Source: Winogradskyella sp.
GTDB lineage: Bacteria > Bacteroidota > Bacteroidia > Flavobacteriales > Flavobacteriaceae
Reading direction: 5' to 3'
Assembly (NCBI RefSeq): GCF_013213835.1
Contig: NZ_JABSSU010000001.1
Coordinates: forward strand, 394,197 to 458,196
Length of the DNA stretch: 64,000 nt
The number at the start of each line of letters is the position of its first letter. Position 1 is the stretch's first letter. Positions 1 through 8,306 of this stretch are shown piece after piece. A model generated the notes under the pieces. The model saw only the letters and a program-made list of their open reading frames with translations, made no database searches and was not told the DNA's origin. The position numbers were made by a program, and so were the translations under genes.

Positions 1-1
1 A

Positions 2-2308
2 GGCACATTAATAAGTGATGGAACAACTACGTATCCAGTAGTAGTAGGAACAGTAGTAGCTGGGCCATACAACAGTGGTGACACTGTATCGTTAAGTATA
101 GACGCTACAGATGATGCTTGTGATTCAGATTTAGGGGACTATACCTTTACATGTCCATTACCAGGACCAGACAATGATGAGTGTGTAAATGCAACAATGA
201 TAGCATGTGGTGATACAGTAATGGGCTCAACAGCAAACGCTACCGATACAGCAGGTAACGGTTCAAATGATGTTTTCTATTCCTTAGCAGGAACTGCAAC
301 AGGAGAAGAAATTACTGTTAGTTTGTGTGGATCAGGATTTGATACCTTCTTATCAGTGTTAGATGCCTGTGACGGATCTGTTGTAACGAGTAACGACGAT
401 TCGTGTAGTTTACAATCTGAGGTGAACTTTACTTCAGATGGTGAGTCAACGTATATCATTTTAGTAGAAGGTTTCTTTAGTAGCTTTAGTGGAACAGGTG
501 CGTCAGGTGATTATACGCTTGCAGTAACCTGCGAAGGCTCACAAGATCCATGTGCAAACACAGTGGCTTATACATGGACAGGAGCTTCAGATGCTAACTG
601 GGAAAATGCGAGTAACTGGTCTAACAGTATGGCTCCAAGTTTAATGATTATGAATGGGGAAGTAACTATTCCAAATGGAATGTCTAACTACCCTATGTTA
701 ACAATGGGACAAGACCTATACATTGATGCATGTTCATCTATAACAGTTGAGTCTATGGCATCTCTAAGTGTAGGGCCTAATGTAGAAGTTGTTAATGATG
801 GTATGGTTGATAACAGTGGTGCTGTAACTTTCGAATCTGATGCTACAGGTACAGGTTACGTAGGTGCTGGTATAGGTATGTTTATGGGAGATTATACTGT
901 TGAGAGATATATTCCAGCTAAGAGAGCATATCGTCAATTGAGTCCGGCTGTAACTACAAATACACCAATTGCAGATAACTGGCAACAGGATACACATATT
1001 ACCGGTCCGGCTGGTAATACAGACGGATTTGATGTTACTGTAACAGGTAACCCTTCAATGTATATTTTTGATAATGTAGGTTATGAATATGTTGAAGTAG
1101 CAAATACAAATGCGACTAATTTATATCCAGGTACAATGTATCATATCTTAGTAAGAGGTGATAGAAATACAGATTTAATGGATAATAATGCGGCGCCGTC
1201 TGAGACGACCTTACGTGCAACAGGTGAATTAACATCAGAAAATGTTGGTTCGCATATGATTAGTGTAAATGTGCCAGAACAACGATTTGTTGCAGTAGGT
1301 AATCCTTTCCAATCTCAAATAGATATGGGTACATTATTAAGTAACAGTTCGGTTAACATAAACCCTAACTTCTACTGGGTATGGGATCCAACATTAGGTT
1401 ATAGAGGTGCTTATACAACTATAATGACTTCTTCAGGTGTTGCTACTGCTGGTTCAGACGCAGATCAATTCTTACAATCAGGACAAGCAGGATGGGTATA
1501 TACTTCAGGTGCAGGTCAAGCTTCTGTAATGTTCGACCAATCAAGTAAAGATAATTCTGGTATTGAGACGTCAACGTTCTCAGACAACAGTACCAATAAT
1601 CAAGGACTGCTTACGTTATCATTATTTGAAAATGCGACATTAGCTAATGGTGGATCGCCGGTAGATGGTATATTAATAATGTCTTCCTCTAATGGTAATA
1701 ATGCTATTGACGCAAATGATGCTATGGATATCACTAACCTAGATGAAAATTTTGCAGCTAACAATAATGGATCTTTACTCAGTATAGAAAGTAGAGCAAT
1801 CCCTGTTGATGCAGAAGTTATTCAATTAGAGATTAATACTTACAGAAGTACAAATTACACAATCGTTGCAGAAGGTAGCTCATTACTAGGAGCAACACCA
1901 TTCTTATATGATAGCTATACGGGTACGTATACAGAAATCCCGATGAATGGAAGTGTAAATTATACGTTCAGTGTTGATTCAAATAGTTTATCTTCGATTT
2001 CTGGAGATCGTTTCACAATAGTTTATCAACAAGAGACATTATCTGTTGGTGGGTTTGATTTAACAGAAGTGATATTATATCCTAATCCAACAAATATTGG
2101 TAAATTCCACTTGAATGTACCTTTAGGAATGGATGACTTAGAGATTACTATTTATGATGTTTTAGGAACTAAATTATATCAAGAATCTGGATTTGCTGCT
2201 GGAAACAGAATTACAGTAGAAACAGGTGACGGATTTAGTATGGGAACATATTTTGTAGAATTGACTTCTAAAGGTAAAACAACAACTAAGAAGTTAATCA
2301 TTAACTAA
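2..2308 (+). CDS. Large secreted protein with T9SS type A sorting domain (5' end outside window)
   Basis: The reading frame is open from base 2, so the N-terminus and signal peptide lie upstream of the window; 768 residues are visible. The first ~180 residues contain a Cys-rich domain beginning at a CVNAT motif that resembles bacterial pre-peptidase C-terminal or proprotein-convertase-like beta-sandwich domains. A long Thr/Ser/Asn/Gly-rich region follows. The last ~75 residues form a typical type IX secretion C-terminal domain: LYPNPT near its start, then an IYDVLG motif, a MGTYFVEL strand and a KKLIIN end. The protein is therefore expected to cross the outer membrane by the T9SS and be released or anchored at the surface. 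Its function is not recognisable; an adhesin or structural role is a guess. The next gene starts 14 bases downstream, so it probably shares a transcript with the PID-CTERM and exosortase genes. Confidence 0.85.
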   Translation, partial: GTLISDGTTTYPVVVGTVVAGPYNSGDTVSLSIDATDDACDSDLGDYTFTCPLPGPDNDECVNATMIACGDTVMGSTANATDTAGNGSNDVFYSLAGTATGEEITVSLCGSGFDTFLSVLDACDGSVVTSNDDSCSLQSEVNFTSDGESTYIILVEGFFSSFSGTGASGDYTLAVTCEGSQDPCANTVAYTWTGASDANWENASNWSNSMAPSLMIMNGEVTIPNGMSNYPMLTMGQDLYIDACSSITVESMASLSVGPNVEVVNDGMVDNSGAVTFESDATGTGYVGAGIGMFMGDYTVERYIPAKRAYRQLSPAVTTNTPIADNWQQDTHITGPAGNTDGFDVTVTGNPSMYIFDNVGYEYVEVANTNATNLYPGTMYHILVRGDRNTDLMDNNAAPSETTLRATGELTSENVGSHMISVNVPEQRFVAVGNPFQSQIDMGTLLSNSSVNINPNFYWVWDPTLGYRGAYTTIMTSSGVATAGSDADQFLQSGQAGWVYTSGAGQASVMFDQSSKDNSGIETSTFSDNSTNNQGLLTLSLFENATLANGGSPVDGILIMSSSNGNNAIDANDAMDITNLDENFAANNNGSLLSIESRAIPVDAEVIQLEINTYRSTNYTIVAEGSSLLGATPFLYDSYTGTYTEIPMNGSVNYTFSVDSNSLSSISGDRFTIVYQQETLSVGGFDLTEVILYPNPTNIGKFHLNVPLGMDDLEITIYDVLGTKLYQESGFAAGNRITVETGDGFSMGTYFVELTSKGKTTTKKLIIN

Positions 2309-2322
2309 TAAAAATTAATATT

Positions 2323-2529
2323 ATGAAAAATTCAAAAAGTAAATTAACAAAGGTCATTGCAAGTGTGGCTGTGGTATGTGCACTTATGTTCACGGCAGAC
2401 ATATTCGCTCAAGGACCTCCAAATGGGGCTACTGATACCGTTGATGTACCAATTGACGGAGGATTAGTTGCACTATTAGTAGGTGCGGCAGCATTTGGAG
2501 TGAAAAAATTACGAGATAATTTGAAATAA
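2323..2529 (+). CDS. Small PID-CTERM protein, putative exosortase substrate
   Basis: This 68-residue protein has an N-terminal signal peptide (Lys-rich start, hydrophobic core at residues 11-25, likely cut at IFA-Q near residue 29-30). At its C-terminus are a VPIDGG motif (residues 42-47), a hydrophobic helix (48-60) and a basic tail with KKLR. Short motif, transmembrane helix and basic tail are the three parts of an exosortase recognition signal, and PIDGG is the form common in Bacteroidota. Only about 12 residues lie between the two signals, so the processed product would be tiny. The exosortase gene starts one base after its stop codon, which makes it a strong candidate cognate substrate. 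The biological role is unknown. Confidence 0.8.
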   Translation: MKNSKSKLTKVIASVAVVCALMFTADIFAQGPPNGATDTVDVPIDGGLVALLVGAAAFGVKKLRDNLK

Positions 2530-2530
2530 C

Positions 2531-3130
2531 GTGATAAAGCTTAATTCTTTATTAAGCGACATTCCATTACCAATAAGGCTTTTTTTAGGAAAAGCCTTAT
2601 TGTTTTTTGTAATATGGAAGGCTTTATATATGGGTTTTTTTATGGAATCTAAATCTCTAGATCATCCATTAACTACTCATGTTGGTAATGCTTCAGTATA
2701 TGTGTTAAATAACTGGAGTCCTATGTCAGATTTTAAAGCTGTAAGAGAGGCAAAGAATACCATTTATGAGGGAGAGAAATCTAAAGAAATAGCATCATTG
2801 GTTTATCATAATGATAAAAGAGTACTTTATATAGCAGATTTGTGTAATGGTTTAGAGCTTATTGTATTATACATTGGTTTTATAGTGTGTATGCCTGCTT
2901 CATTTTGGAGAAAAACAAAGTATATTATTATCGGTGCAATTTTACTCGATGCTGTTAATATTGGAAGATGTGTAGGACTTATATATCTTAGAGAGTATTA
3001 TCAGTATTATTTTGATATTGCTCATAAATATATATTTAGCGTCACAGTGTATTCAGTAACATTTTTATTTTGGGCTGTGTATACTAGAAAAATTAATTTA
3101 AAAAGTAAAAATGAAACTGTACAAGTCTGA
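2531..3130 (+). CDS. Exosortase/archaeosortase family protein
   Basis: A multi-pass membrane protein of 199 residues. The signature of the exosortase family is present: Cys105 in LCNGLE, Arg146 in NIGR, and His165 in IAHKY, the three residues expected to form the transpeptidase-like active site. Hydrophobic segments lie around residues 16-37, 108-122, 130-152 and 165-182. The GTG start lies one base after the stop of the PID-CTERM gene, which suggests coupled translation. The enzyme would cut substrates at a PID-type C-terminal signal. It ends with a 20-base overlap with the next gene. A perfect terminator-like hairpin lies inside its 5' coding region at 2572-2601. I cannot assign an Xrt subclass without profile searches. 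Confidence 0.8.
   Translation: MIKLNSLLSDIPLPIRLFLGKALLFFVIWKALYMGFFMESKSLDHPLTTHVGNASVYVLNNWSPMSDFKAVREAKNTIYEGEKSKEIASLVYHNDKRVLYIADLCNGLELIVLYIGFIVCMPASFWRKTKYIIIGAILLDAVNIGRCVGLIYLREYYQYYFDIAHKYIFSVTVYSVTFLFWAVYTRKINLKSKNETVQV
2572..2608 (+). terminator. Terminator-like hairpin inside the exosortase coding region
   Basis: AATAAGGCTTTT (2572-2583), a 6-base loop and AAAAGCCTTATT (2590-2601) form a perfect 12-bp stem followed by G and six T. It covers codons 14-24 of the exosortase gene, about 40 bases after its GTG start. It has every feature of an intrinsic terminator, so only some transcripts from the upstream genes may reach the exosortase. Confidence 0.7.
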
Positions 3131-3518
3131 CAAAGTGAGATTCATTGCTGGAGTAATTATTATTTTTATAATATACTCTAGTTATTATATTTTTATTGCA
3201 GAACATCGGGACACAGCAGAGCTTTCAAGAAAAGTTAGACATTTTATCAGTTTCTTATTTACAATTGCTGTTTATTTTGTTGGCACATTTCATCTTGGTA
3301 AGCTTAGGATTACTTGGATGTCTAAAATTTGGCATATGGTTCATGTAGGAGGTTTATGCATAATAGCTATAATTGGATTGGTTGATTGGTTTTTTATAGA
3401 AGGAAAACCCATAGTAGCTATGAGCAGATTTGCAAGAACCATTCAAGAATTACTCATCTCACCATTATTGTATTTAGGAATGGGTTTAATTAATAGAACA
3501 CTTAATAAAACACATTAA
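3111..3518 (+). CDS. Small multi-pass membrane protein downstream of exosortase
   Basis: This 135-residue protein has predicted membrane helices near residues 10-29, 43-62, 74-93 and 110-128, with short basic loops. It overlaps the exosortase gene by 20 bases in another frame, so the two are probably translated together. Exosortase loci in Flavobacteria often carry a short membrane protein directly after the exosortase (for example the XrtF-associated family), and an accessory role is inferred from this position only. No catalytic motif is visible. Its stop overlaps the stop of the convergent methyltransferase gene by four bases. Confidence 0.65.
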   Translation: MKLYKSDKVRFIAGVIIIFIIYSSYYIFIAEHRDTAELSRKVRHFISFLFTIAVYFVGTFHLGKLRITWMSKIWHMVHVGGLCIIAIIGLVDWFFIEGKPIVAMSRFARTIQELLISPLLYLGMGLINRTLNKTH

Positions 3519-4276
3519 GCTTTCTTACAAATATATATTTGTTTATTGGAACTTTCATCAAACTTAACTTCCTCAAAATTTCCGAACTTATCCACTATAT
3601 TAAAATTATTTAGTAATAGATTTGAATCAAGTTCCTGTGGAAAATACATCCTCATATCTAACCGTTGAATTGAGTTAAATTCTCCATTAATAAAGTAATG
3701 CCATTCAATACGATTAATTTGAGTGTCATATTCGTAATGCATTTGTTGTTTTATTACTATCTCTCGGTTATCTGATGTCTGGAATTCAGCTATTTTTTTT
3801 AGATGTTTTTCGCCTTCAACAATATATCTGATGTTAGGATTATAGCAATCAAAAAGGAAATAACCATCTTTTTTTAAATGCTTTCTAATACCAGCGAAAA
3901 CGTTGAATAAATCTTCATTTTTATACAAATGATGAATAGAATTAAAAGGTATAAAGATGAAGTCATATGTTTGTGCTAATTCTAAGAATCTAATATCAGC
4001 TTCAATAAAATTAACATTAACATTGGCTTTTTGGGCCTTTACCTTGGCTTCATTCAGCATAGATGTTGTGATATCTACACCAGTAATATTTCTATAACCA
4101 CGCTTTGCTATAGGTATTGTTAATCTTCCAGTTCCACAACATAACTCTAAAATATGAGCATTTTTATCTCGTGGTAACCACTTCATGTAGAAGTCTAAGT
4201 CTGATAAATCCGAGTTTAACCCATCGTATATTGTTGGGTCATATATTAAGTGTCCTACCTCGTATTTTTCTTTCAT
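3515..4276 (-). CDS. Class I SAM-dependent methyltransferase
   Basis: The 253-residue protein carries the class I Rossmann methyltransferase motif I as ILELCCGTGRLTIPIA (residues about 42-57), followed by an acidic residue at the end of strand 2 in GVDITTSM, and a motif II/III region with FIEADIRFLEL and FIFIPFNSIHHL. SAM binding is therefore well supported. The methyl acceptor is unknown. It starts 22 bases after the stop of pepT on the same strand, so the two probably share a transcript, though I see no functional link. Confidence 0.8.
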   Translation of the reverse strand: MKEKYEVGHLIYDPTIYDGLNSDLSDLDFYMKWLPRDKNAHILELCCGTGRLTIPIAKRGYRNITGVDITTSMLNEAKVKAQKANVNVNFIEADIRFLELAQTYDFIFIPFNSIHHLYKNEDLFNVFAGIRKHLKKDGYFLFDCYNPNIRYIVEGEKHLKKIAEFQTSDNREIVIKQQMHYEYDTQINRIEWHYFINGEFNSIQRLDMRMYFPQELDSNLLLNNFNIVDKFGNFEEVKFDESSNKQIYICKKA

Positions 4277-4298
4277 TTAGGGAAGAAATTGAAAGGTC

Positions 4299-5540
4299 TT
4301 ACTTATACTTCTCTGCAGTCAATTCAGCAATCTTGCAAACCACCTGAACGGCTTTTTGCATACTTTCTACAGGTACATATTCATAGCGCCCATGGAAGTT
4401 ATGTCCACCAGCAAAAATATTGGGACATGGTAAACCCATGTAGGATAATTGTGAACCATCGGTACCACCTCTTATTGGTTTTATAAGTGGTGTAATGTCT
4501 AATTGTTTCATAGCATCTTCGGCAATATCAACAATATGCATTACAGGTTCTACTTTTTCCTTCATATTGAAGTATTGGTCCTTAATTTCAATCTCGAAAA
4601 TTTCAGAACCATATTTTGAATTGAGATCTTCAATTATTTTTTGCATTAAGGCTTTTCTTGCCTCAAACTTATTTTTATCATGATCTCTAATTATGTATTG
4701 AAGTGTTGTACTTTCAACCTTACCTTCTAGTGTATGTAAATGAAAAAAACCTTCGTAACCTTCTGTATGTTCAGGAGTCTCATCCTTTGGTAAAGCATTG
4801 ATAAATTCAGATGCGTAGTACATAGAATTAATCATTTTGCCTTTGGCATAGCCAGGATGTACAATTTTCCCCTTTACCTTAATTACGGCTCCCGTAGCAT
4901 TGAAGTTTTCATATTCCAATTCACCAATTTGACTTCCATCCATAGTATAAGCCCAATCTGCACCGAACTTGTCTACATCAAATTTATGTGCACCACGACC
5001 AATTTCTTCGTCTGGAGTAAACCCAACTTTAATTTCTCCGTGTTTAATTTCAGGATGATTAATGAGATATTCCATCGCAGTTACAATCTCTGTAATTCCT
5101 GCTTTGTCATCTGCACCTAAAAGCGTTGTGCCATCTGTTGTTATAAGCGTTTGTCCTTTGTATAACAATAAGTCTTCAAAATAGCTTGGTGATAACACAA
5201 TGTTTTCTTCAGCATTAAGAACAATATCCTTTCCATCGTAATTCTCAACTATTTGAGGTTTTACATTCGCTCCAGTAAAATCTGGTGAAGTGTCAAAATG
5301 AGATATAAAACCAATCGTTGGTACATCATGGTTTACATTACTAGGTAATGTTGCCATTATATAAGCATTATCATCTATTGTAACATCACTCAAGCCAATA
5401 GCTTTGAGTTCTTCAACTAATTTATTCGCCAAATCCCACTGTTTTTCTGTGCTTGGTGTGGTATTAGACGTTGGATCAGATTCAGTATCTATAGTTACAT
5501 AGCTTATAAAGCGATTTATGATATGTTGCATGTCTTTCAA
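4299..5540 (-). CDS. pepT: Peptidase T (tripeptide aminopeptidase)
   Basis: The 413-residue protein has the normal length for PepT, an M20B zinc peptidase that removes the N-terminal residue of tripeptides in the cytoplasm. Visible metal-site motifs are [11 protein letters not shown] (first His and Asp), LLGADDKAG (bridging Asp), [14 protein letters not shown] (catalytic and metal Glu), and [10 protein letters not shown] near the C-terminus (last His). The segment [16 protein letters not shown] is also typical of PepT. The gene is separated from the upstream universal stress protein gene by a terminator hairpin and so has its own promoter in the short gap 5541-5592. Confidence 0.92.
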   Translation of the reverse strand: MKDMQHIINRFISYVTIDTESDPTSNTTPSTEKQWDLANKLVEELKAIGLSDVTIDDNAYIMATLPSNVNHDVPTIGFISHFDTSPDFTGANVKPQIVENYDGKDIVLNAEENIVLSPSYFEDLLLYKGQTLITTDGTTLLGADDKAGITEIVTAMEYLINHPEIKHGEIKVGFTPDEEIGRGAHKFDVDKFGADWAYTMDGSQIGELEYENFNATGAVIKVKGKIVHPGYAKGKMINSMYYASEFINALPKDETPEHTEGYEGFFHLHTLEGKVESTTLQYIIRDHDKNKFEARKALMQKIIEDLNSKYGSEIFEIEIKDQYFNMKEKVEPVMHIVDIAEDAMKQLDITPLIKPIRGGTDGSQLSYMGLPCPNIFAGGHNFHGRYEYVPVESMQKAVQVVCKIAELTAEKYK

Positions 5541-5592
5541 TTTTTCTCAAAAATAGTAACAATTTAGTGTATATCTAAGTTGCAAAACAAAA

Positions 5593-5617
5593 AAAGCCTT
5601 GAGATTCTCAAGGCTTT
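5593..5617 (-). terminator. Intrinsic terminator after the universal stress protein gene
   Basis: Perfect 11-bp inverted repeat AAAGCCTTGAG / CTCAAGGCTTT with a 3-base loop. Read on the minus strand it is followed by a T-rich run, which fits termination of the upstream usp transcript before pepT. Confidence 0.85.
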
Positions 5618-5636
5618 ATATTGCATAGAATTATGT

Positions 5637-6467
5637 TTATAATTTAAAGGTAATTACAGGTAATCTAGAATGATTTACTAAATCTTCAGAAATACTTCCA
5701 CCAAAGAAATTACTCAATCCTGTTCTACCATGTGTAATTATAGAAACAGCATCTGCTGCCGTTCTTCTTGCATAATTAAGAATACCGTCTTCTACAGCAT
5801 GGTCTGCAGTGAAATCAATATTGAGATCTGCATCTTCTAATCCAGCTACTGTTAAGAAATTAGATACTTTTTCGTTAATTTCATCAGTGCTTAAAAAACT
5901 TAGATTTGGTAAGTTAACATGTAATAAAGTCACTTTTTTAGATAACTCACTTAAAACGGACAATGCATTTTTAACAGCAGTTATGCTTTTTTCTGTAAAA
6001 TCACATCCCAAAACAACATTATCATAGTCCATATCTGAAGGTTTTGATTTTACTACAAATACTGGTGTTTCACTGTAACGTACAACTTTTTCCGTATTTG
6101 AACCTGTGAAGATACCATCATGATCATTATGACCTCTAGAACCAATTACAATTAGGTCAGCTTTCTCTTCACCAGATACCTGAGATACCTCTTTTAAGAC
6201 CTTATGATGTTTAATCATCGGTGTAACTGTAAGACCTTCTAAGTATGGTTTATCCAAAAATTCTTCAAAACGTTTGTTAGTAACCATTAACATAAAAGCT
6301 GTTTCCTCGTTTCTTTCTGAACTCGAAGAAGAGAAAATAGACTCTGATAATTCTAGCATATGCATTACAATGAGTTCAGCATCATATTTTTTGGCGATCA
6401 CTGCGCCAGTTTCTAATGCGTACTCAGAATGCTTAGAAAAATCAACAGGGATAATTATTTTCTTCAT
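5637..6467 (-). CDS. Tandem-domain universal stress protein
   Basis: From the chosen start the protein has 276 residues and two Usp domains. The first begins KKIIIPVDFSKHSEYAL and ends with an ATP-loop-like IVIGSRGHNDHDGIFTGSNTEKVV. The second begins VVLGCDFTEKS and ends with THGRTGLSNFFGGSISEDLV, which fits the G-2x-G-9x-G-(S/T) nucleotide-binding pattern. A longer reading frame begins 48 bases upstream, but homologues start at the MKKIIIPVDFS residue, and a -7 promoter box at 6494-6501 overlaps the extension. Role: a cytoplasmic stress-survival protein; the molecular function is usually unknown. Confidence 0.88.
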   Translation of the reverse strand: MKKIIIPVDFSKHSEYALETGAVIAKKYDAELIVMHMLELSESIFSSSSSERNEETAFMLMVTNKRFEEFLDKPYLEGLTVTPMIKHHKVLKEVSQVSGEEKADLIVIGSRGHNDHDGIFTGSNTEKVVRYSETPVFVVKSKPSDMDYDNVVLGCDFTEKSITAVKNALSVLSELSKKVTLLHVNLPNLSFLSTDEINEKVSNFLTVAGLEDADLNIDFTADHAVEDGILNYARRTAADAVSIITHGRTGLSNFFGGSISEDLVNHSRLPVITFKL

Positions 6468-6493
6468 TTTTATAGTTTTATTAGTTATTGTTC

Positions 6494-6501
6494 CAAATGT
6501 A
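6494..6501 (-). promoter_or_regulatory. -7 promoter box of the universal stress protein gene
   Basis: On the minus strand the sequence reads TACATTTG, a perfect TAnnTTTG Bacteroidota -7 element, 26 bases before the start codon. No clear -33 TTG is visible at the expected distance. Confidence 0.5.
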
Positions 6502-6590
6502 AGAATTTGAAACACTAAAAAGTATGATAAATGATAGTTTGTTTAAATTTTTATTATGAATATTAAGTTAGAAATCTTTTTAAAGATTCT

Positions 6591-6598
6591 TATTTTTG
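6591..6598 (+). promoter_or_regulatory. -7 promoter box of pyrD
   Basis: TATTTTTG matches the TAnnTTTG consensus. It lies 18 bases before the ATG at 6617, giving a very short leader. It also covers the upstream TTG codon at 6596, which argues against that codon as the start. Confidence 0.55.
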
Positions 6599-6616
6599 CA
6601 ACGCAAAATATTTCTC

Positions 6617-7651
6617 ATGTACAAAAGTATTATCCGTCCAATTCTTTTCAGCTTCGACCCGGAAAAAGTACATCACTTTACATTCTCACTTATTAAAATA
6701 AGTTCTAAGGTTCCTTTGGTTTCAAACTTATTTAGAAGCATGTATAACATTGAACACCCAAGTTTAGAAAGAGAATTATTTGGTTTAAAGTTTAAAAACC
6801 CTGTTGGTTTAGCAGCTGGATTTGATAAAAATGCAGTCTTGTATAATGAACTATCTAATTTCGGTTTTGGATTTATTGAAATAGGCACAGTAACGCCAAA
6901 GGCTCAAGCCGGAAATCCTAAAAAACGCTTGTTTAGATTAAAAGATGATAAAGGTATCATCAATAGAATGGGCTTTAATAACGAAGGCTTAGAAGCAGCA
7001 ATTACGCAGTTAAAGAAAAACAAAGGTCGTGTTATAATAGGTGGAAATATCGGTAAAAATACAAAGACGAAGCCCGAAGATTATACTGAAGACTATACGA
7101 CATGTTTTAATGCTTTGCATCCACATGTAGATTATTTTGTACTTAATGTGAGCTGTCCAAATGTAGGAAGCCATGCAAAACTCACTGATAAAGATTATTT
7201 AATTGAGTTAATTACTGAAGTTCAAAATTTAAACAACGGATTTCAAACTCAAAAACCTATACTTTTAAAAATCGCTCCAGATCTTAATAATGGACAATTA
7301 GATGAAATTATAGAATTGGTTGCAGAGACCAAAATTGATGGTGTCATTGCGTCAAATACTTCAGTTTCACGAGAAGGTTTGAAGGCTACTGATGAACAAC
7401 TTAAAGCAATAGGTAATGGCGGGTTGAGTGGTCAACCAATAAAGGAAAAATCTACAAAAGTTATTCAATACTTATCTGAGAAAAGTAACAAGGCATTTCC
7501 AATTATTGGTGTTGGCGGCATTCATTCCGCTAAAGACGCACTAGAAAAAATAGACGCTGGTGCTGACTTGGTGCAGGTATATACTGGTTTTGTTTACGAG
7601 GGTCCAAAATTAATTAAGGACATAAATAAGGCAATTTTAGCCAAAAGTTAA
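6617..7651 (+). CDS. pyrD: Dihydroorotate dehydrogenase, class 2 (quinone-type) scaffold
   Basis: The 344-residue enzyme oxidises dihydroorotate to orotate in pyrimidine synthesis. Class 2 features are the N-terminal helical extension (residues 1-50, [20 protein letters not shown]), which in this class contacts membrane quinone, and the FMN-site motifs [12 protein letters not shown] (61-72), [17 protein letters not shown] (85-101) and FNNEG. The catalytic-loop motif is NVSCPN with Cys180 where class 2 enzymes usually have Ser. The ATG at 6617 was chosen because an upstream TTG lies in the promoter box. The TTG of the LysE gene follows the stop codon directly. Confidence 0.9.
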   Translation: MYKSIIRPILFSFDPEKVHHFTFSLIKISSKVPLVSNLFRSMYNIEHPSLERELFGLKFKNPVGLAAGFDKNAVLYNELSNFGFGFIEIGTVTPKAQAGNPKKRLFRLKDDKGIINRMGFNNEGLEAAITQLKKNKGRVIIGGNIGKNTKTKPEDYTEDYTTCFNALHPHVDYFVLNVSCPNVGSHAKLTDKDYLIELITEVQNLNNGFQTQKPILLKIAPDLNNGQLDEIIELVAETKIDGVIASNTSVSREGLKATDEQLKAIGNGGLSGQPIKEKSTKVIQYLSEKSNKAFPIIGVGGIHSAKDALEKIDAGADLVQVYTGFVYEGPKLIKDINKAILAKS

Positions 7652-8269
7652 TTGAATTCTGAATTACTTATATCATTCGTTCTTGCAACTGCTGCCTTAG
7701 CAATCTCACCTGGTCCAGACAACATTTATGTTTTAGTTCAGAGTATTACAAATGGTAAATCTTATGGTATTGCTACTGTAGGTGGATTAATAACTGGTTG
7801 CATTATCCATACCACTTTATTAGCCTTTGGTGTATCAGTTTTAATAAAGGATAACGAAACGGTTTTTTATGTTATTAAAATTCTTGGTGCACTTTACTTA
7901 CTGTTTTTAGCATATAAAGTATTCAAGTCAGAAGCGGATTTAAATTTAGAATCAGAAAGTACTAGCAAAAAGAATCATAAACAGCTGTTTATTCAAGGGT
8001 TTTTTATGAATGTGCTTAATCCAAAAGTGACACTTTTTTTCTTAGCGTTTTTTCCAGGATTTTTATTTTCTGAAACTATGAGCACAGTTTGGCAGTTTTA
8101 CATTTTAGGAGGCATTTTTATGTTAGTGTCATTTATTATTTTTTCTACAATTGCTTTACTAGCAGGCGAAATAAAGACCTATACGCTGAGTCATAAAAAC
8201 TCGGGTTTAGTATTTAAATGGCTTCAGATTATTGTCTTTTTAGGAATTGCTATTTTCATTCTTTTGTAA
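7652..8269 (+). CDS. LysE/RhtB-family amino-acid exporter
   Basis: The 205-residue protein has the hallmark N-terminal motif AISPGPDNIYVLVQS (residues about 17-31) of the LysE family and about six hydrophobic segments, with a polar linker at residues 93-110. It is an inner-membrane exporter, likely of an amino acid or its derivative; the substrate cannot be told from sequence. It starts with TTG immediately after the pyrD stop codon, so translation is probably coupled and expression follows pyrD. Confidence 0.85.
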   Translation: MNSELLISFVLATAALAISPGPDNIYVLVQSITNGKSYGIATVGGLITGCIIHTTLLAFGVSVLIKDNETVFYVIKILGALYLLFLAYKVFKSEADLNLESESTSKKNHKQLFIQGFFMNVLNPKVTLFFLAFFPGFLFSETMSTVWQFYILGGIFMLVSFIIFSTIALLAGEIKTYTLSHKNSGLVFKWLQIIVFLGIAIFILL

Positions 8270-8270
8270 G

Positions 8271-8301
8271 TTTGAAAACGTTTTCGTTAGCCGTATATTT
8301 G
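8271..8301 (+). promoter_or_regulatory. Promoter of HMG-CoA lyase gene with a perfect palindrome in the spacer
   Basis: TTTG at 8271-8274 and TATATTTG at 8294-8301 are 19 bases apart, a near-ideal flavobacterial -33/-7 pair. Between them lies the 12-bp perfect palindrome GAAAACGTTTTC (8274-8285), which resembles operators of LacI/CcpA-type regulators. The ATG follows at 8307, leaving almost no leader. Confidence 0.65.
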
Positions 8302-8306
8302 AGGCA

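Noticed and set aside
3525..3540. Perfect A/T palindrome near the end of the methyltransferase gene
   Set aside because: It lies within coding sequence near the stop and consists of low-complexity AT, so it is expected by chance at this composition.
6596..6616. TTG codon at 6596 as the start of pyrD
   Set aside because: It lies within a perfect TATTTTTG promoter box, and the family N-terminus fits the ATG at 6617.
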